Source of the DNA: Nitrospirota bacterium
Lineage (GTDB): Bacteria > Nitrospinota_A > UBA7883
Length of the DNA: 5,352 nucleotides
NCBI GenBank assembly: GCA_011052055.1
Contig: DRJW01000128.1
Coordinates: 1-5,352 of the forward strand
Reading direction: 5' to 3'
Each line of letters starts with the position of its first letter. Position 1 is the first letter of the stretch. The notes below the pieces were generated by a model, which was not told where the DNA came from, did no database searches, and saw nothing but the letters and a program-made list of their open reading frames with translations. A program made the translations under genes and the position numbers. Shown here piece by piece: positions 1 through 5,352 of the stretch.

Positions 1-435
1 AAGTGGAAACATAAAGATGAGGTAAATTAGTGGTAGCCACAGCGCTTTTAGCATCTTCCAACCAAAGATTAATAATATTAACCCCGGAATGATAATAGTT
101 AACGAAAATAACTCAACAACAATGACATTACTGATCTGCCCCACATATAGCGACATGCTACCTATGAGCGTTACAACAACACCTACGGCTATTTGTGGCT
201 CTATTTGTATAGTATGTAATCTTTTTCTGTCAGACCACACGATATAAATGCTCATAAGCGGAATGAACAAGCCGTAAAGGTTGTCATTGCTACTAAACCA
301 CATCCCTATCAACGCTGACAGGGTGTTGAAATATACACCCACAAATACAGCTCCCAGCAAAAGCCATTTTAAACTGCCTTTGGACAGCGAAATGCGGGCA
401 AATGATATCGATGAAGCGTTTGCGTTATATGTCAT
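1..435 (-). CDS. Exosortase (EpsH/Xrt family), N-terminal part, runs off the left edge
   Basis: The reading frame is open from an ATG at 435 to base 1, giving 145 residues with no stop; the rest lies outside the window. It is strongly hydrophobic, with probable membrane segments near residues 24-46, 53-68, 82-98, 103-125 and 131 onward. After the first segment comes NDNLYGLFIPLMSIYIVW (residues 50-67), which resembles the exosortase pattern YSHGF-hydrophobic-P-hydrophobic-W followed by basic residues (here DRKR). The end, LWLPLIYLIFMFPL, resembles the family's PLAFLLFMIPLP segment. Exosortases are inner-membrane proteins that recognise PEP-CTERM-type C-terminal signals; the catalytic Cys, Arg and His lie in the missing C-terminal half and cannot be checked. 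An in-frame TAA two codons upstream of the ATG makes 435 the earliest possible start. The start overlaps the end of the deacetylase gene by 11 bases, suggesting translational coupling. The subtype (A, B, D or other) cannot be settled; the neighbours favour the A-type system. Confidence 0.88.
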   Translation of the reverse strand, partial: MTYNANASSISFARISLSKGSLKWLLLGAVFVGVYFNTLSALIGMWFSSNDNLYGLFIPLMSIYIVWSDRKRLHTIQIEPQIAVGVVVTLIGSMSLYVGQISNVIVVELFSLTIIIPGLILLIFGWKMLKALWLPLIYLIFMFPL

Positions 436-1258
436 CGCTTATAAATTCTGCAAGTGGTTTAAATTTGTATCCTTTAAGGAGAGCTTCAAGTTTAGGGTAG
501 GCGCTTTTGATATTTTGGTAATGCCGTATATTTGAAATCCACGTCCCCTTGATTCTGGGTTGATTTGGATCAATCTCCCACGGATGCAGATACAGGATAA
601 AGGGCTTTTTTTCAGCTTTGTTAATACTATTTATTGCCTTTTTCATAAAGTAAAGAGGTAGCAATCTCATATATCCCCCACCTGCCACCGGGATATTTAG
701 CCCAAATATCCTGTAAGTTGAAAGGGGGAACTCCTGTATTTTAGCGCCATTTCTGCTTATGGTATGCGGGAACCGGTCAGAATCTGGCATCCCGTAACGA
801 TCATGGTGCACAGGGAATATACTTGAATCATAAATATATCCCTCCTCCATTAAAATATCCAAAGCCCACAAAGTTTCTCGTATGATTGAATAGCTAGCCG
901 CCCTGAACCCATATATTTCCGCTCCAATGGTATCCTCAAGGCTTTCCTTGGCTCTCCTGATATCTTCTCTAAATTCATTTCTGGTTAAGTTGTATATCAA
1001 TCTGTGGCTGTATCCATGACTGGCCACTTCATGTCCAGCCTGATGAATTTCTTTCACCAATTTCGGATATTTATTACATACCCAGCCAAGAACAAAGAAG
1101 GTGGCCTTGACCTTATATTCATCAAGCAGGTTTAATATGGTTTGTGTATTTCGCTCAACGCGACTTTCAAAGGATCCCCAGTCATCATAGCTGATTTTAT
1201 CGGCGAATGATGAAACCATGTAATAGTCTTCTACATCTATAGTTAAGGCGTTATCCAT
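425..1258 (-). CDS. Polysaccharide deacetylase, PEP-CTERM/exosortase-locus subfamily (NodB domain plus DUF3473-like tail)
   Basis: This 277-residue protein is a carbohydrate esterase family 4 (NodB-type) deacetylase, expected to remove N-acetyl groups from a polysaccharide using a metal ion. The opening LTIDVEDYY (residues 5-13) carries the first acidic motif, with Asp8 the likely motif-1 aspartate. HGYSH (81-85) supplies the two metal-binding histidines. GFRAASYS (117-124) is the arginine motif, and LHPWEIDPNQPR (224-235) holds the late histidine followed by the tail typical of the exosortase-locus subfamily, including the RHYQNI segment at 245-250. From memory this is the family described as TIGR03006 with a DUF3473 C-terminal part. 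The length fits that family. There is no signal peptide, also usual for this subfamily, so the compartment is uncertain. It starts 31 bases after the ligase stop and ends inside the exosortase start region. No Shine-Dalgarno motif precedes the ATG. Product family is secure; the exact sugar substrate is inferred only. Confidence 0.94.
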   Translation of the reverse strand: MDNALTIDVEDYYMVSSFADKISYDDWGSFESRVERNTQTILNLLDEYKVKATFFVLGWVCNKYPKLVKEIHQAGHEVASHGYSHRLIYNLTRNEFREDIRRAKESLEDTIGAEIYGFRAASYSIIRETLWALDILMEEGYIYDSSIFPVHHDRYGMPDSDRFPHTISRNGAKIQEFPLSTYRIFGLNIPVAGGGYMRLLPLYFMKKAINSINKAEKKPFILYLHPWEIDPNQPRIKGTWISNIRHYQNIKSAYPKLEALLKGYKFKPLAEFISDDI

Positions 1259-1289
1259 AGCGGAGGGTCATTGATATCAGCTGTTTATT

Positions 1290-2828
1290 TTATATAAGCG
1301 CGGATTTTGAAACCTTTCCGGTTTCAGTTCTCGGCAGGCTACTTCTAAATTCTATATATTTCGGAACCATGTGATCTTCCAGACGCTTCGCGCAGTATTT
1401 CTTTATATCTCCATTTGTTATATCAACCTCATTTACCTTAACAACGTAGGCTTTGATCGCTTGCCCCAAAACCGGGTCATCTACGCCTACGACAGCGACC
1501 TCTGAGACAGACGGCATGCCGTGAATCACATTTTCGACTTCTTTTGGGCTTACCTTCTCGCCGCAACTCTTAATCATCTCCCCCTTTCGGCCAACAAAGT
1601 AAAGAAATCCTTCTTTGTCATAGTGAAATAAGTCTCCTGTAAAAAGAACCCGGTCAGTGGTAGCCTTTATATATTTCAAGAATTTATCAGTTTCATCAGG
1701 CATATTCCAGTAACCTTGCATCACGTTTGGCCCCTTTACCACCAACTCACCAACCACATTGGGCCCTACGCTTTTTCCGCAATTATCCACCACAAATGTC
1801 TCCACTCCCGGCATCGGTTTACCCACAGATGTGGGCCGAGACTCAATTTGGTCAGGATCAAGATACGTTACGCGCTTGCATTCTGTAAGTCCGTACATTG
1901 AATATATTTTAGTCTTCGGAAATATTTTCCTTAGCTTTTTTATATGATCCGCCGGTAGAGCATCGCCTGTGTTTGTAATATATCGCAGACAGTCAAATTT
2001 CATATTTTTCAGGTTTTCCATTTTAGTGATAAGGGCGGATATTGTTGGAACAATCGGGAAACCGGTGACTTTTTCTTTAACAATTGTCTCAAGCGCTCTA
2101 TAGGGATATCCAAAAGCCTTCTTCAAGATAACTGTGGCGCCAACCTTGAAAGCCATAATTACCTGATAAAGTCCATAATCAAAAGACAAGGGGAGAGCGC
2201 TTAGCACTATATCGCTGGATGAGCTTCTAAGGTATTGTGTAATTGAATTTGCTGATGACACCATATTATGGTGTGTCATCACGACACCTTTGGCCACGCC
2301 AGTTGACCCGGAAGTATATATTATAGAAGCAAGATCAGTTGCGCGTATGACCGGAGCCGCCGGATTTACTATTTTTCCACAAAAGATATCTTTTAGATAA
2401 ATTATCCTTTTCCCGGCGGTATCAACAAGATTGGCGCCATATCCGGAAACGTAAATAGACTTTAATGACAAGATATTTCTGAGACACTTAGTTATCATCG
2501 AGAGCTTGTCTTGTGAGCTGAACATCATTGAAGCCTGACAATGATTTAATATATATGTTAGTTTATCAACCTTTGTTGTCGGGTTAATTATTACGAAAAC
2601 GCCTCCTGCTTTTAATATTCCAAATATACCCGCTACCGCATCTAAAGAATTATCCATAAATACAGCTACTCGATCTCCTTTATTGAGGCCATCCGCCATT
2701 AAGGCTTCTGATATTTTACGCGACTTCTCCTCAATCAGGCGATAGTTATAACGTCCTGTTTCCGTAATAAGAGCCACTTTGTCCGGGAGCTTCCCTGCGC
2801 TATTTTCCAAAAATTCATGTACAAGCAT
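1290..2828 (-). CDS. AMP-forming acyl-CoA/acyl-ACP ligase, exosortase A system-associated type
   Basis: This 512-residue enzyme belongs to the adenylate-forming (ANL) superfamily. It activates a carboxylic acid as an acyl-AMP and transfers it to a thiol, here most likely the phosphopantetheine of the carrier protein encoded 12 bases upstream. All core motifs are present: the P-loop YTSGSTGVAKG (171-181), the adenine-side motif MYGLTE (311-316), FTGDL with the ribose-binding aspartate (Asp399), the hinge region FVGRKGEMIKSCGEKVSP (411-428), and the C-terminal PRTETGKVSK with catalytic Lys505. The stretch after YGLTE (CKRVTYLDPDQIESRP, then SVGKPMPG) resembles the exosortase-A-associated ligase family that I recall as TIGR03098. 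Length is normal and no key residue is missing. It is soluble, with no signal peptide or membrane segment. The acid it activates (amino, hydroxy or fatty acid) cannot be read from the sequence. The ATG at 2828 has no Shine-Dalgarno motif but is the natural start, with the conserved domain beginning at once. Confidence 0.95.
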   Translation of the reverse strand: MLVHEFLENSAGKLPDKVALITETGRYNYRLIEEKSRKISEALMADGLNKGDRVAVFMDNSLDAVAGIFGILKAGGVFVIINPTTKVDKLTYILNHCQASMMFSSQDKLSMITKCLRNILSLKSIYVSGYGANLVDTAGKRIIYLKDIFCGKIVNPAAPVIRATDLASIIYTSGSTGVAKGVVMTHHNMVSSANSITQYLRSSSSDIVLSALPLSFDYGLYQVIMAFKVGATVILKKAFGYPYRALETIVKEKVTGFPIVPTISALITKMENLKNMKFDCLRYITNTGDALPADHIKKLRKIFPKTKIYSMYGLTECKRVTYLDPDQIESRPTSVGKPMPGVETFVVDNCGKSVGPNVVGELVVKGPNVMQGYWNMPDETDKFLKYIKATTDRVLFTGDLFHYDKEGFLYFVGRKGEMIKSCGEKVSPKEVENVIHGMPSVSEVAVVGVDDPVLGQAIKAYVVKVNEVDITNGDIKKYCAKRLEDHMVPKYIEFRSSLPRTETGKVSKSALI

Positions 2829-2840
2829 AATTTTGGCCCG

Positions 2841-3101
2841 TCATCTATGCGGACTATCATTTATGTATCGTACAATTTGGTTAATTGAGTCCAGGTTATC
2901 CGGTATCATATCCTCATCTTTAACCTTAATATTGAATGTCTTTTCTACATACAATACAAGCTCCAGGATACCGGTTGAGTCAACTATCCCTTTTGCGAGC
3001 AAAGACTCGTCGTCTTTTAGCTCTGTATCAGTATCACCAAAAAGATAATTTTCAATAATGAAGTTGTATATTTTGTCTCTCGTATTTTCTTTTTGTTCCA
3101 T
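2841..3101 (-). CDS. Stand-alone acyl carrier protein (phosphopantetheine-binding)
   Basis: This 86-residue acidic protein has the carrier-protein fold signature: helix one around residues 7-20, an acidic loop, then the GIVDSTGILELVLYVEKTF segment (38-56). Ser42 in the DS(T) motif is the predicted attachment site for the 4'-phosphopantetheine arm; carrier proteins more often have DSL, so Thr43 is a mild variation. The C-terminal part (NLDSINQIVRYI, 69-80) matches the last helix. It lies between the amidotransferase (12-base gap upstream) and the acyl ligase (12-base gap downstream), the usual arrangement where a dedicated ligase charges a discrete carrier, comparable in logic to DltA and DltC. 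It is therefore unlikely to be the housekeeping fatty-acid AcpP, which would normally sit with fab genes. What is carried is unknown. No Shine-Dalgarno motif precedes the ATG at 3101. Confidence 0.92.
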   Translation of the reverse strand: MEQKENTRDKIYNFIIENYLFGDTDTELKDDESLLAKGIVDSTGILELVLYVEKTFNIKVKDEDMIPDNLDSINQIVRYINDSPHR

Positions 3102-3113
3102 AAGTAATTTTAA

Positions 3114-5075
3114 TTACCGCATAACATTTATGTTGTTTATAACATTTCCGCTCCTGGGAAATTCGTCGCAAAAATGTTTGTGAAGAATTTGTGTGGATAG
3201 TATACCCACCATCGCCATATTGTCTTTAAAGCCGACCACACCTTTATTCATACATTTATTAACCAGATGAGAGACTGACTTGTATTTAAAATAATCATAT
3301 TTTTTAATATTCTTTTCACTTAGCGACTCATAGATATATTCTGGTACTTTATTATTGGAAAAAAAACTTCTTGAGTCTGGAGCCAAATAAGGTTTTTTCG
3401 CTCTCTTTATAATTTTTTTTGGAAGATACTCCTTCATAAGCCTCTTTAATATATATTTTTCGTTCAGACCCTTGATTTTATAGTGAAGCGGTATTCTTGC
3501 GCAAAACTCGACAACGCGGTGATCAAGAAACGGGAAGCGGCACTCCACCGCATGAGCCATTGCGACTCTATCTCCCTGGGAAGAAAGAATGTATTCGGGA
3601 AGAAGGTATTTTAATTCTAGATATTGAGCCCGATTAATGGGCTTCCAATTTGAGAATTCTCGCGGCGTCATATTCGAAAGATCCATCTCAGGCGACTCCC
3701 CGTTGATGACTGATTTTATCCTTTCAGAAAATAATAATTTAACCTTGGATATCATATCCCAACGGGCTCTATGAGAGACAAACCGGTCTGATGAGCCGTC
3801 AAGCGCCTTTTTGAAAAAGGCTTCCCTGTATTCTTTTGATTGCGATTGATACGCAGGCAAGAACGGATATAATTTTTTTAGCAACAATGGGCGACATTTT
3901 GAGTCTGGACGCTTACCCCAGAATTCTAAAATCTTGGTCTCTTTAAATATATCGTATCCACCAAGAACTTCATCAGCGCCATCACCTGACATGACTACCT
4001 TGATATTATTTTCTCTTACAAGTTTTGACAATAAAAATAAGGGCGCTGGGGCCGTCCTCAGTATCGGTTTTTCTGTATGCCAAATAACCTCCGGGAAGTT
4101 GGCGCTGATATCTTCATACGAGCACCGTATCTCTTTATGTTCTGTTCCTAACGTATCCACCAATATCTTCTGGTATGAGCTTTCATCATATTCATCATCC
4201 TCAAAGGCGACAGAAAATGTTTTTATATTAGATGATCCTAGCTTCTGTGATAAAGCTACGACGGATGCGGAATCAAGCCCCCCACTCAAATAATATCCTA
4301 TTTGAACATCCGCTCTAAGCTGTAGCTTCAGAGATTCGAGCAACTTCTCTTGAAGAATTTCAGACGCCTCAGCGAAACTGCAGTCCATCATGTCATTCTG
4401 ATAATGTAAATCCCAATACTGCTTTATTGTAATTTCGTTATTTTTATACGTGAGGTAATTACCTGGAGGCAATTCATAAATATTTGTAAAGGCCGTTCGT
4501 GGAGACACAGGATGCCAGAAAGTGAATATTTGATTTAGCGCTTTTGGATCAATTTCCCGACTAATGTCGCATGCTGTGAATATGGCTTTGATTTCTGAGG
4601 CAAAATATAAACTACCACTGAAGTTTGTAAAATAAAGCGGCCTGATCCCCAACCTGTCTCTTGCGAGAAACATTTCTTTTTTATATTTATCCCATATTGC
4701 GAATGCGTATTGTCCGATAAGATATTGCAGGCATTCCACGCCATGCTCTTCATAAAGATGAATAACCACCTCTGTATCCGATTTAGATTTAAATGTGTGG
4801 CCTTTTTTGATTAAATCTTCACGTAGCTCTGGATAATTGAATATTTCTCCGTTAAACGTAATCCAAACAGACTTATCTTCATTGCTCATTGGCTGAGCGC
4901 CAGTCTTTATGTCAATGATGCTTAATCTCGCGTGCCCAAGCCCTGCGTGATTATCTTTATATATACCGCATTCATCCGGCCCCCGGTGCTTTAGTATCGA
5001 TATCATCTCCTCAAGAGTCTTTTGGGATATCTGATTTTCATTTGCTCCATTTGCAATCCCCGCGATACCACACAT
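3114..5075 (-). CDS. Asparagine synthase-like glutamine amidotransferase, exosortase-locus type
   Basis: This 653-residue protein has two domains. The N-terminal class II glutaminase (about 1-210) begins MCGIAG with Cys2 as nucleophile, so the ATG at 5075 is fixed; it also shows RGPD (31-34), the substrate-binding Arg50, NGEIFN (75-80) and Asp100. The C-terminal synthetase domain has the ATP pyrophosphatase loop SGGLDS (264-269) and SGDGADEVLGGY (363-374). Asp365 replaces the Glu found at this place in E. coli AsnB, as is common among AsnB-like amidotransferases that do not serve primary asparagine synthesis. At 653 residues it is longer than E. coli AsnB (about 554) and close to the exosortase A-associated amidotransferase family (TIGR03108 from memory). 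It should hydrolyse glutamine and use ATP to turn an activated carboxylate into an amide. Being first in the block and next to a carrier protein and ligase, it probably acts on a carrier-bound or sugar-linked acid rather than free aspartate. It is cytosolic. A role as an ordinary asparagine synthetase cannot be excluded. Confidence 0.93.
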   Translation of the reverse strand: MCGIAGIANGANENQISQKTLEEMISILKHRGPDECGIYKDNHAGLGHARLSIIDIKTGAQPMSNEDKSVWITFNGEIFNYPELREDLIKKGHTFKSKSDTEVVIHLYEEHGVECLQYLIGQYAFAIWDKYKKEMFLARDRLGIRPLYFTNFSGSLYFASEIKAIFTACDISREIDPKALNQIFTFWHPVSPRTAFTNIYELPPGNYLTYKNNEITIKQYWDLHYQNDMMDCSFAEASEILQEKLLESLKLQLRADVQIGYYLSGGLDSASVVALSQKLGSSNIKTFSVAFEDDEYDESSYQKILVDTLGTEHKEIRCSYEDISANFPEVIWHTEKPILRTAPAPLFLLSKLVRENNIKVVMSGDGADEVLGGYDIFKETKILEFWGKRPDSKCRPLLLKKLYPFLPAYQSQSKEYREAFFKKALDGSSDRFVSHRARWDMISKVKLLFSERIKSVINGESPEMDLSNMTPREFSNWKPINRAQYLELKYLLPEYILSSQGDRVAMAHAVECRFPFLDHRVVEFCARIPLHYKIKGLNEKYILKRLMKEYLPKKIIKRAKKPYLAPDSRSFFSNNKVPEYIYESLSEKNIKKYDYFKYKSVSHLVNKCMNKGVVGFKDNMAMVGILSTQILHKHFCDEFPRSGNVINNINVMR

Positions 5076-5141
5076 GATTACATAGTACTATTTTGAATAA
5101 TTATCAGGATAAATTTGGACAGGCTACCGCCCTTGACGCGC

Positions 5142-5170
5142 TACATAACGCCCTGAACATATGCTGTCAA
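5142..5170 (-). promoter_or_regulatory. Candidate sigma-70-type promoter upstream of the amidotransferase gene
   Basis: On the minus strand a perfect -35 hexamer TTGACA (5170-5165) is followed after exactly 17 bases by TATGTA (5147-5142), which matches only three of six -10 positions. It lies about 67 bases upstream of the ATG at 5075. An overlapping alternative, shifted upstream, is TTGTCT, 17 bases, then TATGTT (four of six at each box). Either could drive the five-gene block. The region is AT-rich, so chance matches are easy and confidence is low. Confidence 0.25.
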
Positions 5171-5285
5171 ACATGCAAAGACAATATCTTGATGCTAAAG
5201 CGCCCCGCAGAGTAACTTTTTGCCAGGAAACTAACTATCTCATGTAACTTATCGGATGAGACCTCTGAAAAAGTACTGTTTTACT

Positions 5286-5352
5286 GTCATTGCGAGGAGC
5301 GTAAGCGACGTGGCAATCTCCAACCACTTGGTTTGCAAAGGCATGAGATTAC
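5286..5352. repeat. Dispersed hairpin-type repeat (GTCATTGCGAGGAGCG class), cut by the right edge
   Basis: The stretch begins GTCATTGCGAGGAGCG (5286 on) and continues to GGCAATCTC (ending 5320). This resembles a well-known class of short extragenic palindromic repeats scattered in many bacterial genomes. Within it ATTGC (5289-5293) is inverted as GCAAT (5313-5317). At the edge, GAGATTAC (5345-5352) is complementary to GCAATCTC (5313-5320) at seven of eight positions, so a second inverted arm seems to begin just as the window ends, around a 24-base centre. That centre holds its own small palindromes: AACCA/TGGTT (5322-5333) and TTTGCAAA (5332-5339). It contains no open frame. It may be a REP-like or miniature mobile element. 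The outer boundary near 5286 is an estimate. Confidence 0.68.

Noticed and set aside
281..535. Plus-strand open frame of 84 codons
   Set aside because: It lies opposite the exosortase start and deacetylase end, has no recognisable domain, and the minus-strand frames carry clear family signatures.
1716..1947. Two overlapping plus-strand open frames inside the ligase gene
   Set aside because: Both lie opposite conserved ligase coding sequence and show no protein-like features; they are antisense shadows.
2779..3048. Plus-strand open frame spanning the carrier/ligase junction
   Set aside because: It is opposite the carrier protein, whose phosphopantetheine motif and spacing show the real gene.
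3934..4293. Plus-strand open frame of 119 codons
   Set aside because: It is antisense to the ATP-binding region of the amidotransferase (SGGLDS and SGDGADE motifs) and has no independent support.
4535..4753. Minus-strand open frame of 72 codons in another frame of the amidotransferase gene
   Set aside because: It is nested wholly within conserved glutaminase coding sequence and its translation resembles no known protein.
5205..5230. TGGCA on the minus strand as the -24 element of a sigma-54 promoter
   Set aside because: Ten bases after the GG there is CT rather than GC, so the essential spacing fails.
5076..5285. Possible small gene or structured RNA upstream of the amidotransferase
   Set aside because: I found only very short frames and no RNA family signature or convincing terminator hairpin; apart from weak promoter candidates nothing is supported.
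5286..5352. CRISPR repeat
   Set aside because: Only one repeat copy is visible, without spacers, and the sequence fits a dispersed palindromic element instead.

Overview
The window holds one block of co-directional genes on the minus strand and looks like part of an exosortase/exopolysaccharide locus from a Gram-negative-type bacterium. Reading in the direction of transcription (right to left), the order is: an AsnB-type glutamine amidotransferase (5075-3114), a stand-alone acyl carrier protein (3101-2841), an AMP-forming acyl ligase (2828-1290), a NodB-type polysaccharide deacetylase of the PEP-CTERM/exosortase-locus subfamily (1258-425), and the N-terminal 145 residues of an exosortase (435-1, running off the left edge). 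Gaps are 12, 12 and 31 bases, and the last two genes overlap by 11 bases. No terminator is visible between genes, so a single operon is likely.

The amidotransferase, carrier protein and ligase form a compact cassette. The ligase should adenylate a carboxylic acid and load it on the carrier's phosphopantetheine arm; the amidotransferase should use glutamine-derived ammonia to make an amide. The final substrate is not known from the sequence. The deacetylase would trim N-acetyl groups on a surface polysaccharide. The exosortase is a multi-pass membrane transpeptidase-like enzyme that processes proteins with a PEP-CTERM-type C-terminal sorting signal. In known exosortase A systems these families occur together with exopolysaccharide assembly genes, which suggests coordinated making of a modified extracellular polysaccharide and sorting of surface proteins.

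Upstream of the block (5076-5352) I see no gene. It contains weak promoter candidates and, at the extreme right, the left part of a dispersed hairpin-type repeat of the GTCATTGCGAGGAGCG class that is cut by the window edge.

The organism cannot be named. Exosortase, PEP-CTERM-type deacetylase, AT-rich composition (around 40% GC by eye), the GTCATTGCGAGG repeat and an absence of Shine-Dalgarno motifs would fit an environmental lineage such as Omnitrophota, Nitrospirota or Desulfobacterota; this is inference only.
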